Shown here: in pieces, positions 42,382 to 51,318 of the stretch
Layout of the letters: every line of letters begins with the position of its first letter
How positions within the stretch are numbered: the first letter of the stretch is position 1
Origin: Rhizobium phaseoli
GTDB lineage: Bacteria; Pseudomonadota; Alphaproteobacteria; Rhizobiales; Rhizobiaceae
DNA: 55,931 nt
Direction of reading: 5' to 3'
NCBI RefSeq assembly: GCF_010668805.1
Contig: NZ_WUFT01000028.1
Location: forward strand, 1-55,931
The notes under the pieces: model-generated
The model's database searches: none
What the model was told of the DNA's origin: nothing
What the model saw: only the letters and a program-made list of their open reading frames with translations
Program-made: the position numbers and the translations under genes

Positions 42382-43587
42382 TCATTTTGCGATGACGGCA
42401 GTGCGGCCTGGCCGTTGCATGGCCAGGATCAAACCGAACATTACGATCGCGAGGCAGCTCAGCGTTGCGCAGATAGCCAGCGATGCCGGAATGCCGATCT
42501 GAGCCATCGCCAGCGCCAGGACGAACGGCGCAAGCGCGGACAGGATCAAGCGGGCCGCCATCATCTGCCCCTGCCGCTTGCCATAACCGTCACTGCCGAA
42601 CAGATGCAATGGCAGCGTCCCGGTGACAATGCTCAGCAAGCCATTGCCCATGCCAAAGATCATTGCGAATATCATGGCGCCCGGCACGCAAGGCGCCAGA
42701 AGCAACAGGATCAGCAGGCCGCCGGGCATTAGAAGAGCCGCGATCAAGGCCAGATGCAGGGGCGCCAGGTTCTTGCCGAACATCATGTTGATAAGACGGC
42801 TGGCGACCTGAGACGGCCCGAACAGCGTCCCGACCAGGGCAGCCGTGGTGCCGAGGCCGAGGCCAGACAGCAGCGGCACCATATGCACCAGCACCGCCGA
42901 GCCGGAGAGCGACATCAGCGAGAACCCGGTTACCATCAGCAGGAACCCCAGGCGACGACGCTCAGGTGGCAGGAAACCCTCCACGCGCGGCGTGGCGGTT
43001 TTTGCTGTTTTCCGTTGTATTACGGCGCCGTGAGACAGCCATGCGTGGATCGGCAGGCAGATGAATAGGTTGAGGGCGGCAAATACCACATACACGTACT
43101 GCCACGACATCTGCGCATGCAGCGCTGTGGTGATCGGCCAGAACATCGTCGAGGCGAAGCCCGCGATCAGCGTGAGGTAGGTGATGCTGCGCGAGGCCAC
43201 CTCCGGGCGGAGTTGAACGAGGAACGCGAACGCCGCGCCGTATTGCACCAAATTGGCCGCGACCTCGATCGCGATCAGGGCGGCGACATAGGACGTCCGG
43301 CCCGGCGCGTAGGCGCAGGCGAGCAAGGCTGCGGCGGCGACGGCCGAGCCTATGGTCATCACCCGCCCGGCGCCGATGCGATCAAAAAGGCCGCCAAGCC
43401 ACGGCGCCGTCAGTCCGCCGATCAGCAGCGCGACCGAGAGGGCGCCGAAGATCCATTCGCTCGACCAGGCGAAATGGGCTGCCATATCAGGCGCCAGAAT
43501 GCTGAAGCTGTAGTAGAGCGTGCCGTAGCCGATATTCTGAGTGATGCCGAGGGCAATGATGGCTGCTACCGGGACGCGTCCACTCAT
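42382..43587 (-). CDS. MFS transporter of the ars operon (ArsK-like)
   Basis: 401 residues from the ATG at 43587; the frame upstream of it overlaps arsH and has no family signal. Twelve membrane helices are visible from GRVPVAAIIALGITQNIGYG onwards, with WLGGLFDRIGAGRVMTIGSA as the MFS A-motif region. Its start overlaps the arsH stop by ATGA, so it is the last gene of the ars operon. An MFS permease in this place is ArsK in Agrobacterium, an efflux pump for trivalent arsenicals and antimonite; I infer the same role without a direct comparison. Confidence 0.8.
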   Translation of the reverse strand: MSGRVPVAAIIALGITQNIGYGTLYYSFSILAPDMAAHFAWSSEWIFGALSVALLIGGLTAPWLGGLFDRIGAGRVMTIGSAVAAAALLACAYAPGRTSYVAALIAIEVAANLVQYGAAFAFLVQLRPEVASRSITYLTLIAGFASTMFWPITTALHAQMSWQYVYVVFAALNLFICLPIHAWLSHGAVIQRKTAKTATPRVEGFLPPERRRLGFLLMVTGFSLMSLSGSAVLVHMVPLLSGLGLGTTAALVGTLFGPSQVASRLINMMFGKNLAPLHLALIAALLMPGGLLILLLLAPCVPGAMIFAMIFGMGNGLLSIVTGTLPLHLFGSDGYGKRQGQMMAARLILSALAPFVLALAMAQIGIPASLAICATLSCLAIVMFGLILAMQRPGRTAVIAK

Positions 43588-44291
43588 ATGGATTCCAGTC
43601 TCGTGCGCTGCTCCAGCTTTTCCGCTTCTTCCTTCCTCTCGCTGTAGCGATCCGTGAGATAGCCAGAGGCGTCGCGGGTCAGCAGGGTGAATTTCACCAG
43701 CTCCTCGCAGACGTCGACGACGCGATCGTGATAGGACGAGGGCTTCATGCGGCCGTCCGCATCGAACTCCTGAAAGGCTTTCGCCACCGAGGACTGGTTG
43801 GGGATGGTGATCATGCGCATCCAACGGCCGAGGACACGAAGCTGGTTGATCGCATTGAACGACTGCGAGCCGCCCGACACCTGCATCACCGCCAGCGTCT
43901 TGCCCTGGGTCGGCCGCACCGATCCGACCGAAAGCGGGATCCAGTCGATCTGCGCCTTCATGATGCCCGTCATGGCACCGTGCCGCTCCGGACTGACCCA
44001 GACCTGGCCTTCGGACCAGGCAGAGAGATCACGCAGTTCCTGCACCTTGGGATGGTTGACCGGTTCCGCGTCTGGAAGCGGCAGGCCAGCGGGATCGAAA
44101 ATCTTCACTTCGCAGCCGAAGTGCTCCAGCAGCCGGGCGGCTTCATGAGCCAGCAGGCGGCTGTATGATACAGCCCGCAACGAGCCGTAGAGGATCAGGA
44201 TGCGTGGCTTGTGAGTAGAAAACGCCGGACGCAACGCGTCCAGATCCGGGTGACGCAGATGATCGAGGGATGCGGCAGGCAAGTCAGACAA
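43584..44291 (-). CDS. arsH: Organoarsenical oxidase/NADPH-FMN oxidoreductase ArsH
   Basis: 235 residues from a TTG at 44291, preceded at eight bases by GGAGG inside arsC. The ATG at 44327 (12 codons upstream) has a poorer site and overlaps arsC more, so I prefer TTG. The protein reads SDLPAASLDHLRHPDLDALR and then PRILILYGSLRAVSYSRLLA (FMN phosphate loop), WVSPERHGAMTGIMKAQIDW and GKTLAVMQVSGGSQSFNAIN, all ArsH hallmarks. ArsH oxidises trivalent organoarsenicals to the less toxic pentavalent forms. Confidence 0.9.
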   Translation of the reverse strand: MSDLPAASLDHLRHPDLDALRPAFSTHKPRILILYGSLRAVSYSRLLAHEAARLLEHFGCEVKIFDPAGLPLPDAEPVNHPKVQELRDLSAWSEGQVWVSPERHGAMTGIMKAQIDWIPLSVGSVRPTQGKTLAVMQVSGGSQSFNAINQLRVLGRWMRMITIPNQSSVAKAFQEFDADGRMKPSSYHDRVVDVCEELVKFTLLTRDASGYLTDRYSERKEEAEKLEQRTRLESI

Positions 44292-44706
44292 CGCGCTTGC
44301 CCTCCGCATCGAGAACTTGCTCGCCATCTTCCTTGGCGAACGCCCCCTTATGCGTGTCCGGCAGAATGTCGAGCACCAGTTCGGAAGGACGCGACAGCCG
44401 CGTGCCGATCGGCGTGATCACGAACGGCCGGTTGATCAGGATTGGGTTTTCAAGCATGGCGTCAAGCAGCTGATCGTCGCTCAGCGCCGGATCATCGAGG
44501 CCAAGTTCCGCATAAGGCGTGCCCTTTTCGCGGATCGCCTCACGAACGGTGAGGCCGGCCTCCGCGATCATTCTGACAAGCTGGTCGCGGCTGGGCGGTG
44601 TCTTCACGTACTCGATGACCGTGGGCTGAATGCCGGCATTGCGGATCATCTCCAGCGTGTTGCGCGACGTGCCGCAGTCGGGGTTGTGATAAATTGTGAC
44701 GTCCAA
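44284..44706 (-). CDS. arsC: Arsenate reductase, glutaredoxin-type ArsC
   Basis: 140 residues, the normal length. Catalytic Cys in YHNPDCGTSRNTLEMIR and the arsenate-binding arginines in NRPFVITPIGTRLSRPSE are present. It reduces arsenate to arsenite using glutathione/glutaredoxin. It lies two bases from acr3 and overlaps arsH. Confidence 0.95.
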   Translation of the reverse strand: MDVTIYHNPDCGTSRNTLEMIRNAGIQPTVIEYVKTPPSRDQLVRMIAEAGLTVREAIREKGTPYAELGLDDPALSDDQLLDAMLENPILINRPFVITPIGTRLSRPSELVLDILPDTHKGAFAKEDGEQVLDAEGKRVV

Positions 44707-44708
44707 TG

Positions 44709-45749
44709 TTAGATCCTCTTGATGGTGGTGGCGCTGGTCTGGACGGCGGCGCCGCGCTCATACCAGCCCTTGCTGCGGTTGACGATCCAGACGACCGACA
44801 GCATCACCGGCACCTCGATGAGGACGCCGACAACGGTGGCCAGCGCCGCCCCGGAGTTGAAGCCGAACAGGCTGATGGCCGCAGCCACCGCCAGTTCGAA
44901 AAAGTTGGAGGCGCCGATCAGCGCCGAAGGCCCGGCAACACAGTGCTCCTCGCCGCTCATGCGGTTGAGCAGGTAGGCGAGGCCTGAATTGAAGTAGACC
45001 TGGATCAGGATCGGCACGGCCAGCAGCGCAATGACCGCCGGCTGGGCGATGATCTGTTCGCCCTGAAAGCCGAACAGCAGAACCAGGGTGGCCAGGAGTG
45101 CCAACAGGGACACCGGCTGCAGCTTGGCGCCGAGCCGGTTGACGTCAGTCACACGGCGCAGGATCTGCGCGACGATCACCGGCAGGACGATGTAGAGCAC
45201 CACCGACAGGATCAGCGTGTCCCACGGCACCGTAATGGCCGAAAGGCCGAGCAACAGGCCAACGATCGGTGCGAAGGCAACGACCATGATAGTGTCGTTC
45301 AGCGCCACCTGGGAGAGCGTGAAGTGCGGCTCGCCTTTGGTCAGGTTCGACCACACGAAGACCATCGCCGTGCATGGCGCAGCCGCAAGGATGATCAGGC
45401 CGGCAATGTAGCTATCGATCTGGTCAGCCGGCAGGTACGGCCGAAACAGATAACCGACGAACAGCCAGCCGAGCAGCGCCATCGAGAACGGCTTGACGGC
45501 CCAGTTGATGAAGAGCGTGACACCGATCCCGCGCCAATGGCGCCCGACCTGGCTCAGTGACGCAAAGTCGATTTTCAGAAGCATCGGAATGATCATCAAC
45601 CAGATCAGCATTGCGACCGGCAGATTGACCTTGGCGACTTCGGCTCCGCCGATCGTCTGGAAGACGTCGGGCATGACATGACCGAGAGCCACCCCGACAA
45701 CGATGCAGAGGAAGACCCAGACTGTGAGGTAACGTTCAAAAGTGGACAT
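44709..45749 (-). CDS. acr3: Arsenite efflux permease ACR3
   Basis: 346 residues with ten predicted helices. Family motifs are seen in YLTVWVFLCIVVGVALGHVM, the AAPCTAMVFVWSNLTKGEPH stretch holding the essential cysteine, and GFNSGAALATVVGVLIEVPV. It exports arsenite using the proton gradient. It is mid-operon between the GNAT gene (4 bases away) and arsC (2 bases away). Confidence 0.95.
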   Translation of the reverse strand: MSTFERYLTVWVFLCIVVGVALGHVMPDVFQTIGGAEVAKVNLPVAMLIWLMIIPMLLKIDFASLSQVGRHWRGIGVTLFINWAVKPFSMALLGWLFVGYLFRPYLPADQIDSYIAGLIILAAAPCTAMVFVWSNLTKGEPHFTLSQVALNDTIMVVAFAPIVGLLLGLSAITVPWDTLILSVVLYIVLPVIVAQILRRVTDVNRLGAKLQPVSLLALLATLVLLFGFQGEQIIAQPAVIALLAVPILIQVYFNSGLAYLLNRMSGEEHCVAGPSALIGASNFFELAVAAAISLFGFNSGAALATVVGVLIEVPVMLSVVWIVNRSKGWYERGAAVQTSATTIKRI

Positions 45750-45752
45750 GGA

Positions 45753-46196
45753 TCAACCTTGGACTCTCTTGGCCAGCAGCGCCGCCGAGGCCGGGCACAG
45801 GCTTGCAGCCTGGCGGGTTTGCAGGATTGCGGCAGGAGCCGTCGCACGATCCACCTTGGCGAAACCGAGGCGTTCGAAAAAGGAAGTTGCAGAATCCGTC
45901 AGCAAATAAACGGTCTGGGCACCGCGACACGTAGCCTCGGCCAGCAACTGCCCGGTGATGGCTGCGCCGTAACCTTGCCCACGATGCTGCGGCAGGACCA
46001 CCAACGAACGCAGGAGTGCGCAGTCCCGGTAATGTTCCAGGCCGCCATAGCCGACGGTCGCGTTCCGATCCGTAAACCGGAAGAAGCTGCGGCCGTCTTC
46101 GCTAAGATCGTCGGTTGGAAGTCGGGCAGCCTGCAAGGCCGCTCGCAGGTCCTCATCAGCGCTGCTGATCGGTTGCTGGTCCAGCTCCCCGCTCAT
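45753..46196 (-). CDS. arsN2: GNAT acetyltransferase, ArsN2-like
   Basis: 147 residues. The acetyl-CoA loop is LLRSLVVLPQHRGQGYGAAI, followed by VYLLTDSATSFFERLGFAKV and the C-terminal AAILQTRQAASLCPASA signature, which I associate with ars-operon ArsN2 proteins. The related ArsN1 acetylates arsinothricin; the substrate of this type is unproven. It overlaps the thioredoxin-type arsC by four bases. Confidence 0.8.
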   Translation of the reverse strand: MSGELDQQPISSADEDLRAALQAARLPTDDLSEDGRSFFRFTDRNATVGYGGLEHYRDCALLRSLVVLPQHRGQGYGAAITGQLLAEATCRGAQTVYLLTDSATSFFERLGFAKVDRATAPAAILQTRQAASLCPASAALLAKRVQG

Positions 46197-46723
46197 GCGA
46201 CGTCGCCCCGGCTATTGGTCGTACCCTCCATCGTGCCGATGGCGCGCAGCTGCGTTTCAAGCGCCAGCTTGTCAATTGATGTGAGCGGAAGGCTCACGAA
46301 TGCGATGATGCGGTTCTTGAGGAAACGCGCGGCTTGTGAGAAAGCCTGGCCCTTCTCGATCAGCGTGCCTTCGACAGCCGCCGGATCCTCGACACCCCAG
46401 TGCGCCGTCATCGGATGGCCGATCCACACAGGGCAGGCCTCGCCCGCGGCGTTGTCGCAGACCGTGAAGATAAAATCCATTTGCGGCGCGCCGGCTTCGG
46501 CAAACTCGTCCCAGCTCTTCGAGCTGAACCCGGTGCTTTCGTAGCCAAGGGCACGCAGGGTATCCAGCGCTAGCGGGTGGACTTCACCCTTGGGCCTGGC
46601 TCCCGCCGAGTAGGCCTTGAAGCGATCCTTGCCTTCGCGGTTGAGGATGGATTCGGCCAGGATCGAGCGGGCGGAATTGCCCGTGCAGAGGAAGAGCACG
46701 TTATAAACGCGATCGGCGGTCAT
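46193..46723 (-). CDS. arsC: Arsenate reductase, thioredoxin-type (low-molecular-weight phosphatase family)
   Basis: 176 residues from the ATG at 46723. The N-terminal P-loop VLFLCTGNSARSILAE (CX5R) and the resolving-cysteine region VCDNAAGEACPVWIGHPMTA identify a thioredoxin-coupled ArsC. The operon therefore has two arsenate reductases of unrelated folds. The start overlaps the arsR stop by ATGA. Confidence 0.92.
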   Translation of the reverse strand: MTADRVYNVLFLCTGNSARSILAESILNREGKDRFKAYSAGARPKGEVHPLALDTLRALGYESTGFSSKSWDEFAEAGAPQMDFIFTVCDNAAGEACPVWIGHPMTAHWGVEDPAAVEGTLIEKGQAFSQAARFLKNRIIAFVSLPLTSIDKLALETQLRAIGTMEGTTNSRGDVA

Positions 46724-47076
46724 TGCAGGTTTTCCTTCGGGGCAGGAGCGCAGCAAGCGGCGACTTCGGCGGCCGGCGCGCAGATCTCGGGATGGCCGCC
46801 GCAGCAGTCTTCCATCAGGAAGCGGATGAGCGCGCCGAGGCCTTCGTAGTTGGCGGTGTAGATGATCGAGCGGGATTCCCGCTGTTGGTTGATAAGTCCG
46901 GCTCGCTCCAGTTCCTTCAGATGGAACGAGACGTTGGAGGCGGAAACCTCCGCCTTCTCGGCGACGGCGCCGGCAGCCATGCCATTCGGCCCGGCAACGA
47001 CCAGCATGCGCACGATGTGCAGCCGGGTTTCCTGTGACAGTGCCGCAAACGACATGAGGGCTTGACGTTCTTCCAT
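46720..47076 (-). CDS. arsR: Arsenite-responsive repressor ArsR
   Basis: 118 residues. The winged helix is clear (VSASNVSFHLKELERAGLIN, RSIIYTANYEG). A C-terminal EDCCGGHPEIC block, like the three-cysteine site of the Acidithiobacillus ferrooxidans ArsR, probably binds As(III), and a further CC pair follows. It is the promoter-proximal gene of the leftward ars operon and lies 41 bases from the divergent gene at 47118. Confidence 0.93.
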   Translation of the reverse strand: MEERQALMSFAALSQETRLHIVRMLVVAGPNGMAAGAVAEKAEVSASNVSFHLKELERAGLINQQRESRSIIYTANYEGLGALIRFLMEDCCGGHPEICAPAAEVAACCAPAPKENLQ

Positions 47077-47117
47077 ATTTCTACAATCCTTGAAGTGTTG
47101 AAACAGGAGTAGCCGAA
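47077..47117. promoter_or_regulatory. Divergent arsR promoter/operator region
   Basis: Only 41 bases separate arsR from the divergent gene. They contain CAATCCTTG followed by AAGTGTTGAAAC, short CAA/TTG arms typical of ArsR-type operators. One bound repressor would cover both promoters. The GGAG ribosome site for the rightward gene lies at its right end. Confidence 0.5.
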
Positions 47118-47639
47118 ATGAACGTGATCGACAAGCCCCTTCTCGAAACCGATATCAGCTTGGGTCGCCTCCTAGAGACGATCGACGGAGTCCGTGAACT
47201 GCCGCTGATCTTCTCCTACGACGGTCGACCGGTGAAACCCGGTTACCATGTCACTGAGGTCAAGGCCGGGCAGTTCGCCGCGCTTGACTGCGGTGCCAAC
47301 CCCGAAGCCTGGTCGGAAATCTTCGTGCAGCTTTGGGATATCGACGAGGAAAATCGTACGCACATGGCGGCCGGCAAGTTCGCGGCGATCATTCGCAAGG
47401 TGTCGGAGCATGTGCAGCTCGACGGTTCTGCTAAGCTGACTTTTGAAGTCAGCGACGGCATCCGGCCGATGCAGCTCTATTGCGCCTCGATGCCGACCGT
47501 AAAGGACGGTGCTCTGCATGTCGAGCTGGCGCCGCGTCCGGCGAGCTGCAAGCCGCGCGACCGATGGCTGAAAGAAGAAAACCGCAAGTCATCTGCCTGC
47601 TGTGGTCCTTCAACGGCACAAAGCGCCTGTTGCGGCTGA
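47118..47639 (+). CDS. Ars-associated DUF6428-like protein with cysteine tail
   Basis: 173 residues after a GGAG site. I recall this family (DUF6428) from ars operons. The body has no catalytic motif that I can name (ELPLIFSYDGRPVKPGYHVT, EIFVQLWDIDEEN). The C-terminus ends SACCGPSTAQSACCG, two CC pairs that could bind arsenite or another soft metal. Its divergent position from arsR implies arsenic induction. A chaperone or sensor role is inference. Confidence 0.7.
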   Translation: MNVIDKPLLETDISLGRLLETIDGVRELPLIFSYDGRPVKPGYHVTEVKAGQFAALDCGANPEAWSEIFVQLWDIDEENRTHMAAGKFAAIIRKVSEHVQLDGSAKLTFEVSDGIRPMQLYCASMPTVKDGALHVELAPRPASCKPRDRWLKEENRKSSACCGPSTAQSACCG

Positions 47640-47763
47640 ACGCGCCGTTGTTGGGAATTCCGGCGATTGAGCCGGCAAGTTCACGGGGGAGAAATGCAGT
47701 CGCTACGGACTCAACATAGGGCTTCTCGCGGGCACCGGGGCGGCGCGCGTTGCAGGGAATGTT

Positions 47764-49659
47764 TTATGGCTGCGCGAGAGGCGTCGCCTGCCCCGCCTCG
47801 CATTCCGGCAGGCGCACGGGTTTGACAAGATTCGCCAGTGCCTCGGGCTTTGCGCATGCCGGGAAGCCGGCGAGCGGCATTGTTTCTATGAAGCGGTTGC
47901 GCTCGATTGGGCTGAGGCCGGGTTCATTGATCATGCTCTCGACGGTCACCTCCGGGTGCTGCTTGAGGGCTTCCACGGCTGAAGCATTCGCCTCATCGGT
48001 TCGGCCGAGTGCCGCAAGCGCGCTGCTGCGGACCACCCAGGTCCATCTTTGGTAATTGTTGGGGGCCATCCGCTCCAGCATCGTCACCGCATCCTGATAG
48101 CGCCCCGCCATGAAATAGGCGGGTGCGAAGAAGTTGGACGCCCACATCGGATAGTTCGGGTCGAGCCGCATGACCTTGTCGACCATCTGGGCGCCGCGTT
48201 CAGGCTCACCGAAGCGGGCGGCATAGCCGCTGTAAAACGTCAGTATTTCGGACGAGGCGCGGCCCATATCGCCCTTATTGGCAAGGCTCATGCCGAACAC
48301 CGCATGGGCTTCGGCGTCGCTCGGATCAAGCCGCACCGCGCGTTCGGCGACATCGGCGGCCAGCTTGCGGTTGCCTTCGGGATCGACGCCGAACACGCCC
48401 ATCAGATCATGAGCGTGGTAAAGTTCGACCCAGGCCCGCGCCAGCCCCGGGTCCAGTGCGACGGCGCGGTTGAGAAAGGTGATGGCCTCCTCGTCATCGG
48501 CTTTGGTGAGCTTTTCGATCTTCTCGGAGCCGAGCAGATAATAATCATAGGCATTCAGGTTTTCAGGCCGCTTGCGTTTGGCCGCGGCCCGCCCGGCCTG
48601 TTGAATCAGTCCCACGCCGCCGCCGAGGCGGTTGGCGACCTGCTCGGCGATTTCGGTCTGAACGGCGAACACGTCCTCGGCCGGCCGGTCCCAATTCTCC
48701 GACCAGAGATGGTGGCCGGTTTTTGCATCGATCAACTGGGCTGTGATCCGCACCCGGCCGCTCTGCCGCTGGATCGAGCCTTCCAGGACAAAGCCGACAT
48801 GCAGCGCAGTTGCGACCTGGCGGGCATCCACCGGCGTGCCTTTAAAAACTTCCGTCGAATTGCGCGCCACCACCTCGAATTCGGGAAACCGCGCGAGGTC
48901 GGTGATGATGTCCTGGGTCAGGCCATCGGCCAGACGCCCGCTCGCCTCGTCGCCGCCGAAATTGTCGAAGGGCAGCACCGCCACCGACGGCTTGCCGATC
49001 AGCGGTTCTGGCTGGAGAAACCACCAGGTCGCGCCGCCTGCCAGGGCCAGCGCGACGATCACTGCTGCAGGCGTTTTGGCCCAGCGCGGGATCATTGCCA
49101 GAAGCGGGCGGCGCGGCCGTTTGCCGTCGAGCCTCAGCCGATACATCCGCACCGGGCGGCTGATATTCTTGACTTGCTGCTCGCCGGCGAAATCGAGCTG
49201 CCAGTCGAGTTTGCCCTGGAGATGGTCGTAGGCGGTGCCCGACACCACCACGCCGCCCGGCTCGGCCAAATGCTCCAGCCGCGCGGCGACATTCACCCCA
49301 TCCCCATAGACATCGCCATCCACCAGGGCGACATCGCCGAGATTGATCCCGACGCGGAAGATGATTCTCTCAGCCTCCGGCAGGCCGGCATTGCGCGCCG
49401 CCACGGCATTTTGAAACGCCGCGGCGCAGGCAACCGCATCCACCACGCTGTCGAAAGCGACGAGCGCGCCGTCGCCCATCAGCTTGATAGTCGTGCCATG
49501 GCGCAGGGAGATGGCGGGATTGATCAGCTCGGCGCGGATGGCCTTCAGCCGCTTGATGGTGCCGGCCTCATCGGCCTCCATCGCTTTGGAGTAACCGACC
49601 ATATCCGCCGCGAGGATGGCGAGCAGCTTTCGGTCGAGCGCGGGGGTGCCCATCGTCAT
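47764..49659 (-). CDS. Class III adenylate/guanylate cyclase with TolB-like and TPR region
   Basis: 631 residues. The cyclase homology domain spans about residues 10-180 (KLLAILAADMVGYSKAMEAD, GTTIKLMGDGALVAFDSVVD, FRVGINLGDVALVDGDVYGD). One membrane helix lies near 200 (AAVIVALALAGGATWWFLQ). Then a TolB-like domain (PSVAVLPFDNFGGDEASGRL, FVLEGSIQRQSGRVRITAQL) and TPR-like repeats follow. This layout is abundant in rhizobia. The ATG at 49653 is a possible alternative start. Confidence 0.9.
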   Translation of the reverse strand: MTMGTPALDRKLLAILAADMVGYSKAMEADEAGTIKRLKAIRAELINPAISLRHGTTIKLMGDGALVAFDSVVDAVACAAAFQNAVAARNAGLPEAERIIFRVGINLGDVALVDGDVYGDGVNVAARLEHLAEPGGVVVSGTAYDHLQGKLDWQLDFAGEQQVKNISRPVRMYRLRLDGKRPRRPLLAMIPRWAKTPAAVIVALALAGGATWWFLQPEPLIGKPSVAVLPFDNFGGDEASGRLADGLTQDIITDLARFPEFEVVARNSTEVFKGTPVDARQVATALHVGFVLEGSIQRQSGRVRITAQLIDAKTGHHLWSENWDRPAEDVFAVQTEIAEQVANRLGGGVGLIQQAGRAAAKRKRPENLNAYDYYLLGSEKIEKLTKADDEEAITFLNRAVALDPGLARAWVELYHAHDLMGVFGVDPEGNRKLAADVAERAVRLDPSDAEAHAVFGMSLANKGDMGRASSEILTFYSGYAARFGEPERGAQMVDKVMRLDPNYPMWASNFFAPAYFMAGRYQDAVTMLERMAPNNYQRWTWVVRSSALAALGRTDEANASAVEALKQHPEVTVESMINEPGLSPIERNRFIETMPLAGFPACAKPEALANLVKPVRLPECEAGQATPLAQP

Positions 49660-49835
49660 TGCCTTGCATGACCATGCAATCGTGCCGGCAGTCTACACCC
49701 ATCGACGCGCCGCAACCAGCACACCACTGAGACGGCAAGTCTGCTTGTGGGCTGTCCGGCCCAAGCAAAGCAGATCTGACATCTGGCATCGGCCCGCCGA
49801 CCCTGCCATAAATAGGGTTCATCGAGGGAGGCACC

Positions 49836-50609
49836 ATGATGCAGAAAAATGCGCCGGACTTCAGCCTTGAGGGTAAGGTGACTTTGGTGACGGGAGCCAG
49901 CCGTGGCATCGGTCGAGCTTGCGCGCTTGCCTGTGCCGCAGCAGGCTCCGATATTGTTTTGGGGGTCCGCGATGTCGCAGCGTCGGCGGGACTGGTTGCC
50001 GAACTCGAGGGGACGGGACGAAAAGTCCTCACCGTTGAACTGGATATTCCCAACAATGCCCATATCGCCCAAGCCGTCGATGCAGCGCTTGCGACATTCG
50101 GCCGGATCGACGTCCTTATCAACAACGTCGGGGTGGCGCCTGGCAATCTCGCCGAACTCGTTGAGGAGAAGGACCTTGACGAGATCCTTGATGTCAACAT
50201 CAAGGGCACCTTTTTGATGACGCAGGCAGTCGGGCGTCACATGATCAAGCGCAATGGCGGCCGGATTATCAACATCAGCTCACAGGCCGGCACCGTGGCA
50301 CTGCGCGGCGAGGCCATCTATTGCATGAGCAAGGCGGCGATCAATCACCTCACGCGCTGCCTGGCAGCCGAATGGGCAGCCTATAATATCACCGTCAACA
50401 CCGTATCGCCGACCTTCATCCACACGGATGGGACAGCCCCTTTCCTATCCGATGCCGACAATAGCAAAGCGACGCTCGATCACATTCCCCTCGGCCGGAT
50501 CGGTGAAACCGACGATGTGGTGGGTGCCGTGGTCTTCCTGGCATCGCCGGCTGCAAGCCTGATCACCGGCGCGAACCTGCTGGTGGACGGTGGATGGTCC
50601 GTCGCCTGA
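49836..50609 (+). CDS. Short-chain dehydrogenase/reductase
   Basis: 257 residues after GGGAGG. Classical SDR: TGASRGIGRACALACAAAGS cofactor loop, DVLINNVG, INISSQAG serine and YCMSK catalytic pair, with a GANLLVDGGWSV C-terminus. Resembles 3-oxoacyl or gluconate-type dehydrogenases; substrate unknown. It stands alone, divergent from the cyclase gene. Confidence 0.92.
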   Translation: MMQKNAPDFSLEGKVTLVTGASRGIGRACALACAAAGSDIVLGVRDVAASAGLVAELEGTGRKVLTVELDIPNNAHIAQAVDAALATFGRIDVLINNVGVAPGNLAELVEEKDLDEILDVNIKGTFLMTQAVGRHMIKRNGGRIINISSQAGTVALRGEAIYCMSKAAINHLTRCLAAEWAAYNITVNTVSPTFIHTDGTAPFLSDADNSKATLDHIPLGRIGETDDVVGAVVFLASPAASLITGANLLVDGGWSVA

Positions 50610-51072
50610 GGCGGAGGCTGCTGCACGGTATGGCAAGTTAAGACGAAAACAACAATCTCCACGGATAAAGATCACCTTCCATCACCGGCAAATTTGATGG
50701 CGATGGCTATTTGACATAGACGTGGCTCGTCGCGTCCCGCTGGCGATTGCTGACTAGGCTCCGGTTGGTACAAGAATCGTCGATCGAACTTTTTCGAGTG
50801 GATGAAAAGCCGTTCGTCCGCCCCATGAGACGAAGACGCCAGTCCTGCCCTGAAGAGCCGGAAGGCCCATCCGACCGAGAGCCCTTATTCGGAAAACGCA
50901 CAGTTTGCAGGGCACGACGATGGAGCTGAGAACTTGGCACGGCCACCTCCCTCACCGGCTCAAGTCAAGCAAACGCGACGCTCAGACCGGATAAGTACTG
51001 GTCGTTGCCGCGGTATCGCGAAGCTGTTAGTCGATGGACCATCACAAATCCGCTCGGAAGCGATCGCGAATA
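50610..51072. other. Intergenic region before the ABC-three-component-like locus
   Basis: About 460 bases with no gene that I can support. Base composition drops towards A+T on approach to 51073. It marks the boundary between ordinary chromosomal genes and the accessory locus. Confidence 0.45.
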
Positions 51073-51101
51073 TTGACAAAACTCCTCGAAGCACGGCTAA
51101 T
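51073..51101 (+). promoter_or_regulatory. Sigma-70-type promoter of the ABC-three-component-like locus
   Basis: A perfect TTGACA (51073-51078) is followed after 17 bases by GCTAAT (51096-51101). Start of transcription would be near 51108. A GGGGGGA ribosome site follows 5 bases before the ATG at 51125. This is the best-looking promoter in the window and would give constant expression. Confidence 0.75.
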
Positions 51102-51124
51102 CTACTCTACTTAGGGGGGAAATT

Positions 51125-51313
51125 ATGAACTTCACTTTCGATTTTTCGAATTTTGTCGCTGGTTTGATTGCCGGTGGCGCAGCAAGTGCACTCATCACAT
51201 TTCAACTGACGAAAAACTTGCGGTCTGGCGCGAACGGAAACTCCGTCGATCAAAGTGGATCGAGCGCCGGCGGCGATATCGTCGGTCGCGACAAGAATAC
51301 AACTGCTAAGTAG
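51125..51313 (+). CDS. Small membrane protein with GRDK motif (candidate effector)
   Basis: 62 residues. Residues 1-30 contain one hydrophobic helix (FVAGLIAGGAASALITFQLT). The tail reads NSVDQSGSSAGGDIVGRDK. The next protein begins NTVDQRSARAERDVIGRDK, the same motif with the same spacing. Motifs of the GDIVGRDK kind occur, as I recall, at the N-termini of proteins in ABC-three-component and other conflict systems. A small membrane protein in such a locus is a natural effector that could disturb the membrane when released; this is inference. The strong promoter and ribosome site directly ahead argue that it is a real gene. Confidence 0.7.
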   Translation: MNFTFDFSNFVAGLIAGGAASALITFQLTKNLRSGANGNSVDQSGSSAGGDIVGRDKNTTAK

Positions 51314-51318
51314 CATAA

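Noticed and set aside
48049..49671. A 540-codon open frame on the plus strand
   Set aside because: It is antisense to the adenylate cyclase gene, rich in Arg/His/Gly and without motifs.
50707..50955. An 82-codon minus-strand frame before the ABC locus
   Set aside because: Low-complexity Arg/Ser-rich translation with no ribosome site.
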